A stretch of 64,000 nt of DNA from Pseudooceanicola antarcticus. GTDB lineage: Bacteria > Pseudomonadota > Alphaproteobacteria > Rhodobacterales > Rhodobacteraceae. Shown piece by piece: positions 1 through 8,743 of this stretch (within the stretch, counting starts at the first letter, position 1; every line of letters begins with the position of its first letter). The notes under the pieces were generated by a model. It searched no databases. It saw nothing but the letters and a program-made list of their open reading frames with translations, and had not been told where the DNA came from. The stretch is from the NCBI RefSeq assembly GCF_900215355.1, contig NZ_OBEA01000010.1:62001-126000 (forward strand), in the 5' to 3' direction. The position numbers and the translations under genes are program-made.

Positions 1-170
1 GGGGTCGCAACACCGTGAGCGATACAAAACAACATTAATGATAGCAAGACAATAATAACGTGTTGACGAAGTTCGCCTTGCTCCGATAACGGTGATAGCC
101 GACAGAATGATAATCTTAAAGGCGGCAAAGGAGTTTTGCCCTGCGGCTGTTTATTGCGCGCAACGCACCG

Positions 171-425
171 TTGCTGTTCGCGTTCCTGCTTGGAAGCATG
201 CCGATAGCCGCAGCAGCAGATTGCGTACCTCCCGAACGACCGTTCTTGCCTCAGTCGCAAGACGACATGCGTGCCTACGCCGATCTGATCAGAAGCGATT
301 TCGAGGCCTACATTGCCGATGTGCAGGACTACTTCCGTTGTCTCGACGCCGAGCGCGCTCGCGCCTTTGTTGAGGCGAGGGAGGTCAGTGATGACTACGC
401 TAGGTTCCTGAATGCTCTCGAGTAA
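171..425 (+). CDS. Small secreted protein, family unknown
   Basis: A short exported protein with a hydrophobic segment ending in an Ala-rich cleavage region before DC. The mature part is acidic and has two Cys. The listed start is TTG. A better start may be the in-frame CTG at 141, which lies 7 bases after an AAAGGAG ribosome site and gives a normal signal peptide beginning MRLFIARN. No function is recognised. A decayed relative lies at 38907-39029, so the family occurs on both sides of the copper island. Confidence 0.5.
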   Translation: MLFAFLLGSMPIAAAADCVPPERPFLPQSQDDMRAYADLIRSDFEAYIADVQDYFRCLDAERARAFVEAREVSDDYARFLNALE

Positions 426-671
426 GCGACTACGGGTTTGTGCCGCCAGTAGAAATCAACCGTTAGACCAACGCTCCGTCAGTCTCCAACGCAATGATGT
501 TTTTCAAGCGGGCGATCATGTCGTCACCGCTTGCGACATCTACGCTCGCACATTCATTGATCGATTAGGATTTCAGCAGTTTTTTCAAACTTCTACGAAG
601 AATGTATGAAAAATTTGCCCACACGTTTTGGTGACTTGCCGACATTTTGTTTCAGCAATACAGCTTCAAAA

Positions 672-1016
672 ATGATGTACAGGATTCGGGCCGTTTTTGG
701 GATACTCCAGATTGCCTCCATATTGGTGGCAGTGACCCTGATGCCGTCCAATGCATCAGCCATGGTTTCGTGCTCTGTTGAACAAGTCGCTCAGGAGTCT
801 TCAAACGAGCGCCACCATCATGAAACGGACATTCCGGCTGCAGATATCGACCATGGAGCAGACCACTGTGCGTCACATATCTGCGTGGTCGGTGACTTCG
901 TAGGTGCCGAAAGTTGCACAAAGCAGTCCGCTAATGTTTCCCTCCGGTCCTGGGATATTGCGTCCCTAGTCCGTTCGGCCACACCCGAAGGTTTGCGGCG
1001 CCCTCCTCGCGCCTGA
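672..1016 (+). CDS. Small His/Cys-containing exported protein (DUF2946-like)
   Basis: About 114 residues with an N-terminal hydrophobic helix ending in NASA, then a His-rich stretch (ERHHHETD) and a CASHIC Cys/His cluster. The tail ends in RRPPRA. I start at the first of two adjacent ATGs. An upstream in-frame ATG at 606 would place 22 extra residues before the signal sequence. Two similar small proteins lie elsewhere in the island (12980-13339 and 17410-17763), each with a hydrophobic N-terminus and a Cys pair five or six residues apart. A periplasmic metal-binding or sensing role is inference; the family name is a guess from overall pattern. Confidence 0.55.
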   Translation: MMYRIRAVFGILQIASILVAVTLMPSNASAMVSCSVEQVAQESSNERHHHETDIPAADIDHGADHCASHICVVGDFVGAESCTKQSANVSLRSWDIASLVRSATPEGLRRPPRA

Positions 1017-1076
1017 TGCACCTGTAGCCGCAGTTTGACTGCGACCATCTGCATCTGACATTTCGAGGAAATCTAA

Positions 1077-1292
1077 GTGAAAATTCTGCTTGCGGCATCC
1101 TTGCCGCTGTTCGGGGCCGCCTGCTCGGCGCTTCCTGAACTTGAAACCGTGCCAGCGCTTACGGCGGCGGTTACATCGCCTGTGGTCGCGTCTGCGCAAC
1201 CCGGGCCTGTTGTTGCTTACGCGGGCTACTCGGTCGGAGAACCGGCCGAATGGCGGATGCTGAATGATGAACAACGGGAGGGTGGCGAATGA
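1077..1292 (+). CDS. Small lipoprotein
   Basis: A 71-residue protein with GTG start, preceded by a GAGG ribosome site. The signal sequence ends in a lipobox-like AACS, so Cys16 would be lipidated. The rest is Ala/Val/Pro-rich with a charged tail. Its stop overlaps the ATG of the next gene (ATGA), so it is translationally coupled to the TolC-like protein. Function unknown; it may be a partner of the outer-membrane protein. Confidence 0.6.
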   Translation: MKILLAASLPLFGAACSALPELETVPALTAAVTSPVVASAQPGPVVAYAGYSVGEPAEWRMLNDEQREGGE

Positions 1293-2689
1293 AACTGCCT
1301 CTTCTCATGGGGTCCATGTTGCTGGTGTCCGCCTGCGCCAGTCCTGCCGTTCTTGAGCGTGCAAAACCAGATCGCGCGGGCTTTGGCAGTGTCGAGACGG
1401 GTGCACGCCAGGCTCTAGGGGCCACACCGATCTGGAACCTGTCTGCCGCGGACCTTGAGGAAACGCGCAAGAGGGTTCACGCCATGGTGCATGGTAAGAC
1501 CGTCAGCGCCGACACCGCAGTGCAGGTTGCCCTGATAAGCAGTCCCGCACTTCAAGCCAGCTTCGCTGAGCTAGGTCTGTCCTCAACTGACTTATGGGAA
1601 GTGGCTATGGGGCCGGTGCCCTCGATCGGTGTGTCAATCTCCGGGTTGGCTGGCGATGTCACTCGCACACTTGAGGCAACATTAATCAACTCCCTGCTCG
1701 ACGTGGCAACATCCGCACCGCGGACCCAACTTGCGGAGATTCGCTTCAGACAATCCGAACTTGCTGCGCTCGCCGACACGATAGACTTGGCCGTTGAAAC
1801 CCGCCGGGCCTGGATTGAGGCGGTTGGCGCTTTCGAAGCCGCTGCACTGATCGCTCAAACTCAGGGCACTGCCGAGGCAGCGTCCGAACTTGCTGTGCAA
1901 CTGGGCCGTACCGGCGCGATGAGCAAGGCCGATCAAGCAAGGGAGCATGCCTTTACTGCTGAGCTTGCCGCCGAACGTGCAGCCGCCCAATTGGAGGCGC
2001 AATTGGCCAAAGAAAAACTGCTTCGGCTGATGGGGCTTTGGGGTAGCGACACCACTGTATTCGTGCCGGACTCGCTGCCCGCCTTGCCTGGTGGCCCGCG
2101 CGTTGCAGGAAATATCGAACAGCTGGCACTGGCAAACCGCGTAGACCTGGCATCTGGAAAGCTGGAACTCGAGGCGCTCGCGCTGGACTACCGTCTGACC
2201 GGGCAAACCCGTATGGTCTCGGACGTCCAGTTGGTGGCTGGTTTCGACCTGGAACGTGCAGCCGGAGAAACCGAGGCCAATCCAGCGCTTGCTCTAGATT
2301 TCGAGATCCCGCTCTACGACACCGGTCCGCTGGTGTCGAAGCGTGGCCGCATGGCCTATCTGCAGGCAGCGAACAGGCTGGCCCAGCAGGCCGTCGATGC
2401 GCGTTCGGACGCACGCATGGCCTATAGGGCCATCACCGGTCGCCATAGCATCGCGCGGCATTGGCGCGACTCTGTTTTGCCTCTGCGACGCCAGATCGAT
2501 GACGAAGCGCTGCTGTCCTACAACGGCATGCTGACCTCGACCTTTGAATTGATCGCTGATGCCCAGGAGGGGCTCGCTTCGCGCCTCTCTGCCGCAGAAG
2601 CGAAACGTGACTACTGGCTTGCCGAAACAGACGCGACCGCGGCGATTTGGGGCGGGGCAATTACTCTGACCGGAGGTAGCGAAGAATGA
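1289..2689 (+). CDS. TolC family outer-membrane lipoprotein
   Basis: A 466-residue outer-membrane efflux protein of the TolC family. It has a lipobox (LVSACASP) and long alpha-helical, Ala/Glu-rich stretches repeated in two halves. TolC-family proteins form the outer-membrane duct of tripartite pumps. No CusA/CusB-type pump or adaptor is seen in this window, so the partner must lie elsewhere or the protein works with the periplasmic oxidase encoded directly after it. It overlaps both neighbours by 4 bases, indicating an operon. This lipoprotein, TolC and oxidase order recurs in copper loci such as pcoB/copB-like arrangements, but this protein is TolC-like rather than PcoB-like. Confidence 0.85.
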   Translation: MKLPLLMGSMLLVSACASPAVLERAKPDRAGFGSVETGARQALGATPIWNLSAADLEETRKRVHAMVHGKTVSADTAVQVALISSPALQASFAELGLSSTDLWEVAMGPVPSIGVSISGLAGDVTRTLEATLINSLLDVATSAPRTQLAEIRFRQSELAALADTIDLAVETRRAWIEAVGAFEAAALIAQTQGTAEAASELAVQLGRTGAMSKADQAREHAFTAELAAERAAAQLEAQLAKEKLLRLMGLWGSDTTVFVPDSLPALPGGPRVAGNIEQLALANRVDLASGKLELEALALDYRLTGQTRMVSDVQLVAGFDLERAAGETEANPALALDFEIPLYDTGPLVSKRGRMAYLQAANRLAQQAVDARSDARMAYRAITGRHSIARHWRDSVLPLRRQIDDEALLSYNGMLTSTFELIADAQEGLASRLSAAEAKRDYWLAETDATAAIWGGAITLTGGSEE

Positions 2690-4053
2690 TGAACCGTCGT
2701 CAATTACTGGGCGCGGGATTGACCGCGAGCGCTGGAGCTGTGCTGGCGAACGCCGGGGCCGCGCAAACACGCTTTCGCGATCTGCCCGAGGCCGCCTTTA
2801 CCGACAGCCCCTATACACAAGTTCCCCCAAGGCCTTCGGATCGGTTCGACTACAACCCCGTTGTAACACTGAACGGATGGTCTTTGCCGTATCGCATGAA
2901 CGGAGATGTAAAGGAGTTCCACCTCGTTGCAGAGCCTGTTGAAAGGATTATGGCGGACGGGATGATTGCGCGGCTCTGGGGCTACAATGGCCAATCCACC
3001 GGACCCACAATCGAAGCGGTCGAAGGCGAGCGGGTGCGTATTTACGTAACCAACCGTCTTCCGGAACATACCAGCGTGCATTGGCACGGACTGATCCTGC
3101 CATCGGGAATGGATGGAGTTGGTGGTTTGTCGCATCCCGGCATCCCGCCGGGTAAGACCTTCGTCTACGAGTTCGACCTCATCAAGTCCGGCACCTTCAT
3201 GTACCACCCGCATGCGGACGAGATGGTACAGATGGCCATGGGCATGATGGGGCTCTTCATCGTGCATCCGCGCGACCCGGCGTTCATGCCGGTGGACCGG
3301 GATTTCGCGTTCCTCCTTGCGGCCTATGACATCGACCCGGGGACCTACATCCCGCGCGTGGCCGAGATGACCAATTTCAACATGTGGACCTGGAACAGCC
3401 GGATCTTCCCGGACATCGATCCTCTGGTGGTCAACAAGGGGGACCGTGTCCGTGTGCGTTGTGGCAACCTGACGATGACCAACCACCCAATTCACATGCA
3501 TGGCTATGACTTTCAGGTCACCTGTACTGACGGAGGCTGGGTGCCGGAAAGTGCCCGTTGGCCCGAGGTCTCGATCGACATTCCTGTAGGCGCCATGCGC
3601 GCCTACGAGTTCGACGCGATTCACGAAGGTGACTGGGCGATCCACTGCCACAAGTCGCACCACACCATGAATGCTATGGGCCACGACATCCCTACATTTA
3701 TTGGCGCCGACAAGTCCCGCCTGACCCAAATGATCCGCCGCCAGCAGCCTGGCTACATGCCGATGGGCACGGCGGGTATGGCGGATATGGGCGAGATGTC
3801 GATGGAGATCCCCGAGAACACCGTGCCGATGATGACCGGATGGGGGCCGCATGGCCCATTGGAAATGGGTGGCATGTTTAGCGTGGTGAAGGTTCGCGAG
3901 GGCATCGACCGCGACGATTACAGCGATCCTGGCTGGTACGACAACCCGCCCGGAACACAGGCCTACGAATGGACGGGCGAGCTGCCCGAACATGCATACA
4001 ACACCAGTCCGAAAACCGTGATCACGCCGCGCGGCGGCGTGCGGCAGGGCTGA
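2686..4053 (+). CDS. Multicopper oxidase (copper resistance), first copy
   Basis: A 455-residue multicopper oxidase with a twin-arginine leader (NRRQLLGAG), so it is exported folded to the periplasm. All four copper motifs are visible: HWHG near residue 131, YHPHADEM near 172, HPIHMHGYDF near 267 and HCHKSHH near 320. After the last motif comes a Met-rich tail (MPMGTAGMADMGEMSME), typical of copper-handling oxidases. Such enzymes oxidise Cu(I) to less toxic Cu(II). It is coupled to the TolC-like gene by an ATGA overlap and followed by a cupredoxin. It is one of three multicopper oxidases in the window. Confidence 0.92.
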   Translation: MMNRRQLLGAGLTASAGAVLANAGAAQTRFRDLPEAAFTDSPYTQVPPRPSDRFDYNPVVTLNGWSLPYRMNGDVKEFHLVAEPVERIMADGMIARLWGYNGQSTGPTIEAVEGERVRIYVTNRLPEHTSVHWHGLILPSGMDGVGGLSHPGIPPGKTFVYEFDLIKSGTFMYHPHADEMVQMAMGMMGLFIVHPRDPAFMPVDRDFAFLLAAYDIDPGTYIPRVAEMTNFNMWTWNSRIFPDIDPLVVNKGDRVRVRCGNLTMTNHPIHMHGYDFQVTCTDGGWVPESARWPEVSIDIPVGAMRAYEFDAIHEGDWAIHCHKSHHTMNAMGHDIPTFIGADKSRLTQMIRRQQPGYMPMGTAGMADMGEMSMEIPENTVPMMTGWGPHGPLEMGGMFSVVKVREGIDRDDYSDPGWYDNPPGTQAYEWTGELPEHAYNTSPKTVITPRGGVRQG

Positions 4054-4079
4054 TGCCAGAGCACAGGAGAAACACGCTC

Positions 4080-4556
4080 ATGAAAACTGCACTTTTGACA
4101 TTGGGGCTGGCCCTGATTCCCGCCCTCGCAATTGCGGACGCCGGGCACGGCAACGGTCAAATGGCCATCGGCATGCCTGCGATGCATGGCCATGAACCCA
4201 CGCGAACCATCGATGTGATAATGCGTGAGGACTACGACAAGGACGCACCGTTCGTCTTCGAACCCTCCTCGGAAATGACTTTTTCTGAGGGTGAAACCGT
4301 GCGCCTGCGCATCACGAACATGGGTGAGGAAACCCACGAGTTCGTGATGGATTCGATGGCACAAAACGCTGAACACAAAGAGCTGATGGCCAAGTTCCCT
4401 GAGATGGAACATGACGACCCTAACGCTGTGCGCCTTGAACCAGGTGAAGAGGCGGAGATCCTTTGGACTTTCAACAAGGCCGGCAACTTCGAATTCGCCT
4501 GCCTGCTGCCCGGCCACTATGAAGGCGGCATGCACGGCGCCCTTACTGTCAACTGA
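4080..4556 (+). CDS. Periplasmic cupredoxin, CopI-like
   Basis: A 158-residue exported cupredoxin-fold protein. The mature N-terminus is His/Met-rich (HGNGQMAIGMPAMHGHE). The single-copper site ligands are visible as THEF and the C-terminal FACLLPGHYEGGMHG (Cys, His, Met). It resembles copper-induced periplasmic cupredoxins such as CopI; I have not verified the exact family. It likely binds or relays copper in the periplasm with the adjacent oxidase. The start is the ATG before KTALLTL, which gives a clean signal peptide ending AIA. Confidence 0.85.
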   Translation: MKTALLTLGLALIPALAIADAGHGNGQMAIGMPAMHGHEPTRTIDVIMREDYDKDAPFVFEPSSEMTFSEGETVRLRITNMGEETHEFVMDSMAQNAEHKELMAKFPEMEHDDPNAVRLEPGEEAEILWTFNKAGNFEFACLLPGHYEGGMHGALTVN

Positions 4557-4579
4557 TCTCAAATCAAAGGAAACCAATC

Positions 4580-4867
4580 ATGACCAAATTTTTGACGCTC
4601 GCCGCTGCCCTTCTGATGACCGCTGGAACTGCAATTGCTGCTAGCGATAGTGCCATGTCCTCGGGCACGGTGACCAAGATCGATGCCAAGTGGAACAAGA
4701 TTACTGTCGACCATGGCCCGCTGGAAAACCTCGACATGCCAGCAATGAAAATGGTCTTCGTTCTCGCCGATCCCGCGATGCTGGAAGGGCTGAGTGAAGG
4801 CGCACAGATCAACTTCGTTGCCGACCGTGTGAATGGCAAGCTGACTATTACAGAGCTGGTGCAGTAA
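4580..4867 (+). CDS. CusF-like periplasmic copper-binding protein
   Basis: A 95-residue exported protein. The mature part follows the CusF/CusB-tail pattern: VTKIDAKWNKITVDHGP, then LDMPAMKMVF with the Met pair that, with Trp and His, binds Cu(I) in CusF. Signal peptide ends in AIAA. It lies 23 bases after the cupredoxin with its own AAGGAAA ribosome site and ends the operon, followed by a strong hairpin. It probably shuttles periplasmic Cu(I). Confidence 0.85.
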   Translation: MTKFLTLAAALLMTAGTAIAASDSAMSSGTVTKIDAKWNKITVDHGPLENLDMPAMKMVFVLADPAMLEGLSEGAQINFVADRVNGKLTITELVQ

Positions 4868-4874
4868 CTACAGG

Positions 4875-4903
4875 TCGCGCGCCCTGTCTCGCAGGGCGCG
4901 CGA
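4875..4903. terminator. Bidirectional hairpin between convergent operons
   Basis: A perfect 12-bp GC-rich stem (TCGCGCGCCCTG paired with CAGGGCGCGCGA) with a 5-base loop, followed by TTTC. It lies between the CusF-like gene and the end of cueR, which converge. Confidence 0.75.
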
Positions 4904-4922
4904 TTTCATTCGTCGTCGGAGA

Positions 4923-5327
4923 TCATGAGAAAGTTGCGTCGTCTACGACAGAAAGATCCGCAAGAATTGGACAATCCGGTCGGTGATCGCCAGCACACTG
5001 GTGCACGAGAGACGAAAGAGTTTCTTTCATCGACATGAGTTTAGAGATCTTTTCATCAATCTGGCGCAGGTGCTCCTCTGCGACGGCCTTTACCTGCGCA
5101 CTTTCTCGATTGTCATCGTTATAGAGCGCCAAAAGCGTACGGCAGTCTTCGATTGTAAATCCCAAGGCTCGCGCTCGTCCGATGAATGCCAGCTTATGAA
5201 AATCGATCTCTCTGAAGCTTCGATACCCGTTTGCAGCGCGCAAAGGTGTTACTAGACCGATATCCTCATAGTAGCGAATGGTCTTGGCCGGCACTCCTGA
5301 CCGCTCGGCAACATCACCAATGTTCAT
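4923..5327 (-). CDS. cueR: CueR, MerR-family Cu(I) sensor
   Basis: A 134-residue MerR-family activator. It has an N-terminal winged helix (NIGDVAERSGVPAKTIRYYE), a dimer helix and a metal loop CAGDHRPDC with Cys111 and Cys119, the CueR spacing. The position that separates monovalent from divalent metal sensors is Ser76 (NRESAQVK), as in CueR. It follows copA by 12 bases on the same strand, so the regulator is in the operon it controls. Four CueR-like promoters in the window (near 7890, 7970, 14515 and 22867) are its likely targets. Confidence 0.92.
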   Translation of the reverse strand: MNIGDVAERSGVPAKTIRYYEDIGLVTPLRAANGYRSFREIDFHKLAFIGRARALGFTIEDCRTLLALYNDDNRESAQVKAVAEEHLRQIDEKISKLMSMKETLSSLVHQCAGDHRPDCPILADLSVVDDATFS

Positions 5328-5339
5328 TTCTGCCTCCTC

Positions 5340-7844
5340 TCACTCGGCCGGGACGGGGGCGAAGTCCTCCACCCGCCCAGACTCTTGGCGCTCGTCCATC
5401 GCCGGTCTTACGCGCCGCAGCCGCAAGGCGTTCGTCAAGACAAAGACCGAGCTAAGTGCCATCGCACCGGCAGCGACGACCGGTGACAGCAGCACGGCGA
5501 AACTCGGATAAAGCGCTCCGGCGGCCAAGGGTATCAAAGCCACATTGTAACCAAAGGCCCAACCAAGGTTCTGTTTGATGTTTCGCATGGTGTGTCGCGA
5601 GATCTCGAAAGCGTTCACAACGCCGCGAAGATCACCGGACATCAATACGACATCTGCGCTTTCGATCGCCACATCCGTGCCAGTGCCGATGGCGATGCCA
5701 ACATCCGCGTGGGCGAGCGCGGGTGCATCGTTGATGCCATCGCCAACAAAGGCCAATGTGCCCTGCTGGCGCAGATTTTCCAGTGCCGCCACCTTGCCGT
5801 CGGGCAAGACCCCCGCGATCACGTGGTCGATACCAGTCTCTTCGGCAATTGCTTCTGCCGTTTCGCGTTTGTCGCCGGTAATCATTGCCACCTTCAAACC
5901 CAGACTGTGCAGTGCGGCAATCGCGGCTCGGCTCGAGGGTTTGACCGGATCGGCGACGCCAATCGCAGCCACCGCCTTGCCATTGATTGCGGCGAAGAGT
6001 GCGGTGCGACCTTGCCGTGCGAGCATAGTTTCAGCCTCTGCGAGTTCACCAAGATCGATCCCTTCGCGCTGCATCATTCGGTCAGCTCCGACAACAACCT
6101 CGGCCCCGTCAACGATGGCGCGCACGCCATACCCTGTAATCGAAGTAAACGCGCTCGGTTCCGACAGTCTGATGTTTTCCGCCTGCGCGCCGCGCACGAT
6201 AGCTTCGGCGATCGGGTGTTCTGATCTGGCTTCGACCGATGCGACTGCCGCAAGAACGGTGCAGCGCTCGGCTCCTTCCGCCAGCACAAGGTCGGTCAGC
6301 GCGGGACGTCCGGCGGTGACGGTGCCGGTCTTGTCCAGAGCGACAACCTTGACGTCCCCCAATGCTTGCAGAGCATCCCCCTTGCGGAACAACACGCCCA
6401 TTTCAGCAGCGCGACCGGTCCCGACCATGATCGACGTCGGCGTCGCCAGTCCCATCGCGCAGGGACAAGCAATGATGAGAACTGAGACACCCGCGACCAG
6501 CGCATAGGTGAGGGCGGGATCAGGGCCGAATATTAGCCAGACAAGGATCGTCAAGGCGGCGAGGGTCATCACAGCGGGGACGAACCAAAGCGTGATCCGA
6601 TCCACCAACCCTTGAATGGGGAGCTTGGCGCCCTGCGCATCTTCGACCATGCGGATGATTTGGGACAACGTGGTATCCGCACCAACACGCGTTGCTTTAT
6701 AGGTCAGACTGCCCGCGCCATTGACCGTACCGCCCGTGACAGGATCACCAGCCGACTTGCCGACCGGCACGGGTTCCCCGGTGATCATGCTTTCATCGAC
6801 ATGGCTTTCGCCGTCCACAACCTCACCGTCCACGGCGAGTCGTTCTCCGGGGCGCACAACAATCAGATCTCCGGTGCGCAAGGCATCGATCTCGACCTCG
6901 ACCGCATCGCCGTCACGCAAAATACGCGCCGTACGAGCCTGTAGGCCGAGCAGCTTCTCGATTGCAGCCCCTGTTCGCCCTTTCGCTCGCGCTTCGAGCC
7001 AGCGCCCGATCAGGATCAGGACCACGATGACCGCGGCGGCCTCGAAGTAGACAGCGCGGACGGCCTCGGGCATCAGCGACGGGAAGAACGTTGCGACAAC
7101 TGAATAAAGATAAGCTGCGCCTGTGCCGACGGCGACCAGACTGTTCATGTCTGGAGCACCTTTCAGCAAGGCCGGAAACCCTTTCAGATAGAACTGTCGG
7201 CCGGGCCCAATGAGCACAGCCGTTGTGAGGATGAACTGGATCAACCAGCTGGCCTGCTGTCCTATGGTATTGTTGATCGCCATATGCACGGCCGGGATCA
7301 GGTGCCCGCCCATTTCCATCAGGAAAACCGGCAAAGCGAGTGCTGCGGCCAGTGCCACCCGGCGTGCCAACCCGCGCGCTTCCTCTTCTTTTCGCGAAGT
7401 GCGATCCTGTGTTGCCGTGGCCTCGGCCACGCTGGCTGGATATCCGGCTTGCTCGGATGCACGGATGAGGGCCACAGGGTCGGTCATGCCCTCAAGATAT
7501 GTGATGCGCGCATTTTCCGCCGCAAGATTAACGTTGACCTCCAACACGCCGGGAACCGAGGCAAGTGCCTTATCGACGCGCCCGACACAAGAAGCACATG
7601 ACATGGACGCGATGTTCAGCGTCACGGATGCCGTTCGCGCTGGATACCCGAGATCTTTCAGGGCTTGGACCGCATCTTGCAGGTGGGACGAACCATCCAC
7701 GCTGAAACGCGCAGTCTCGTTCGCGAGGTTCACCGAGACATCGGATATTCCCCTCAACGCGGCTAGGCCCCGATCCACGCGCCCTACGCATGAGGCGCAA
7801 GACATTCCTTCAATCGAGAGTGTCACTTTGGATTGATCTGTCAT
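5340..7844 (-). CDS. copA: Cu(I)-exporting P1B-type ATPase CopA, two HMA domains
   Basis: An 834-residue inner-membrane copper pump. Two N-terminal heavy-metal-associated domains carry GMSCASC and SMSCASC. The transmembrane metal site is IIACPCAMG near residue 458. The phosphorylation site DKTGTVT is near 501 and the hinge GDGINDAP near 702. The last helix has MALSS, the P1B-1 (Cu+) signature. I start at the ATG before TDQSKV, where an AGGAG site sits at the right distance, rather than 11 codons upstream. Its promoter is a textbook CueR site directly upstream, and the CopZ-like chaperone is divergent. Confidence 0.95.
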   Translation of the reverse strand: MTDQSKVTLSIEGMSCASCVGRVDRGLAALRGISDVSVNLANETARFSVDGSSHLQDAVQALKDLGYPARTASVTLNIASMSCASCVGRVDKALASVPGVLEVNVNLAAENARITYLEGMTDPVALIRASEQAGYPASVAEATATQDRTSRKEEEARGLARRVALAAALALPVFLMEMGGHLIPAVHMAINNTIGQQASWLIQFILTTAVLIGPGRQFYLKGFPALLKGAPDMNSLVAVGTGAAYLYSVVATFFPSLMPEAVRAVYFEAAAVIVVLILIGRWLEARAKGRTGAAIEKLLGLQARTARILRDGDAVEVEIDALRTGDLIVVRPGERLAVDGEVVDGESHVDESMITGEPVPVGKSAGDPVTGGTVNGAGSLTYKATRVGADTTLSQIIRMVEDAQGAKLPIQGLVDRITLWFVPAVMTLAALTILVWLIFGPDPALTYALVAGVSVLIIACPCAMGLATPTSIMVGTGRAAEMGVLFRKGDALQALGDVKVVALDKTGTVTAGRPALTDLVLAEGAERCTVLAAVASVEARSEHPIAEAIVRGAQAENIRLSEPSAFTSITGYGVRAIVDGAEVVVGADRMMQREGIDLGELAEAETMLARQGRTALFAAINGKAVAAIGVADPVKPSSRAAIAALHSLGLKVAMITGDKRETAEAIAEETGIDHVIAGVLPDGKVAALENLRQQGTLAFVGDGINDAPALAHADVGIAIGTGTDVAIESADVVLMSGDLRGVVNAFEISRHTMRNIKQNLGWAFGYNVALIPLAAGALYPSFAVLLSPVVAAGAMALSSVFVLTNALRLRRVRPAMDERQESGRVEDFAPVPAE

Positions 7845-7874
7845 TTCAGTCTCCTGGAATCCCATTTGACACCC

Positions 7875-7905
7875 CAAATAGGAGTTCCAGTGACTGGAAG
7901 GTCAA
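7875..7905 (-). promoter_or_regulatory. CueR-type promoter of copA
   Basis: On the - strand: -35 TTGACC, exactly 19 bases, -10 TATTTG. The spacer holds the dyad TTCCAGTCACTGGAA. A 19-bp spacer over a dyad is the hallmark of MerR-family promoters. Confidence 0.88.
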
Positions 7906-7954
7906 TACCCAATTTGAACTTTCCTGGCTTCGCTTTAAAAATCTACGGAGACCC

Positions 7955-7985
7955 TTGACCTTCCCCCCACTGGAAGCCCCATCTG
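7955..7985 (+). promoter_or_regulatory. CueR-type promoter of copZ
   Basis: TTGACC, a 19-base spacer, then CATCTG. The spacer contains TTCCCCCCACTGGAAG, an imperfect copy of the CueR dyad. It is divergent from and about 50 bases away from the copA promoter. Confidence 0.72.
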
Positions 7986-8018
7986 CACTGAACAAGCTGT
8001 CACAGAGGAGACATCGAC

Positions 8019-8216
8019 ATGAAATTCAACGTTCCCGACATGAGTTGTGGTCATTGCACCAGTACGATCGAAAAGGCGATCAAGGCAGCTGACGCAAATG
8101 CGAGCGTATCTTGCGACATTCCGGCCCGCACGGTTTCTGTTGAAGGTGCACTGTCAACAGAACGGCTGACGGCCCTGCTTCGTGAAGCTGGGTACGAAAA
8201 TACCGTGACTGCCTAA
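8019..8216 (+). CDS. copZ: CopZ-like copper chaperone
   Basis: A 65-residue single HMA domain with the metal motif DMSCGHC near residue 7, strong GAGGAG ribosome site, no signal peptide. Such proteins deliver cytoplasmic Cu(I) to CopA or CueR. It is transcribed divergently from copA with its own CueR-like promoter, and is followed at once by a long hairpin. Mercury-binding MerP-like proteins are the alternative, but MerP is exported and this one is not. Confidence 0.9.
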   Translation: MKFNVPDMSCGHCTSTIEKAIKAADANASVSCDIPARTVSVEGALSTERLTALLREAGYENTVTA

Positions 8217-8222
8217 TCTATG

Positions 8223-8256
8223 GGTCATCGCACCCGTCGTGACGGGTGCGATGACC
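8223..8256. terminator. Perfect 16-bp inverted repeat after copZ
   Basis: Arms GGTCATCGCACCCGTC and its exact complement are separated by 2 bases, starting 7 bases after the copZ stop. There is no T-run after it in the copZ direction. It lies between convergent genes and could act as a terminator for both. Confidence 0.6.
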
Positions 8257-8304
8257 TAGCGATTTCTAGCGACGGATTTGCCTGGTTTTCTGAGGTTCCG
8301 CAGA

Positions 8305-8625
8305 TCATGAGCGCGAAGGCAACAGGATGAGAGCACTGCCTAGGAGGCAAAGAAGAATGCCTGCAATGTCCCAGCGGTCCGGTCGGCTCCCCTCCACTAG
8401 CCACATCCAGATCATGGACGCCGCTATGTAGACGCCCCCGTAAGCTGCATATGCCCGACCGGCCATTTCGCTTTCTGCGCGCGTCAAAAGCCATGCGAAG
8501 AGTGCCAAACTTACCAGACCTGGCCCGACCAAAAGCGGCGAACGATCGAGCCGCAACCATGCCCAGAAAGCAAAACATCCAGCGATCTCGGCAAAGGCAG
8601 CAATAAGATACCAAAGGTAAGTCAT
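8305..8625 (-). CDS. YnfA/UPF0060 family membrane protein, first copy
   Basis: A 106-residue protein with four hydrophobic helices. It has the YnfA-family signature regions [23 protein letters not shown] and EGSRPDRWD. The family is of unclear function; small-multidrug-resistance-like transport has been proposed. It is last in the long - strand redox run after a 118-base gap. A second copy at 46938-47264 shares the same motifs and sits in the other metal locus. Confidence 0.88.
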   Translation of the reverse strand: MTYLWYLIAAFAEIAGCFAFWAWLRLDRSPLLVGPGLVSLALFAWLLTRAESEMAGRAYAAYGGVYIAASMIWMWLVEGSRPDRWDIAGILLCLLGSALILLPSRS

Positions 8626-8743
8626 CTTCTCGCCGCCTCTTTCAGTGGTAGGCCGTGCCTAGGTCTTTTGGTCTGTAGGGGCTCCGACTCATTCGCCTGC
8701 ATCATTGCTCATCGGGCGTGATGTCAGAACCCACCGCAGAGTG

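Noticed and set aside
412-609. 65-codon + strand frame after the first small gene
   Set aside because: No ribosome site or domain and it overlaps the end of the upstream gene.
2704-3993. Long open frame on the - strand opposite the first multicopper oxidase
   Set aside because: It is an antisense shadow of a GC-rich gene: Arg/His-rich with no domain, signal or ribosome site.
5575-6507. 310-codon + strand frame opposite copA
   Set aside because: Antisense shadow; Ser/Ala/Thr/Pro-rich with no family features.
8223-8256. Possible insertion-sequence end
   Set aside because: The arms are only 2 bases apart and there is no transposase.
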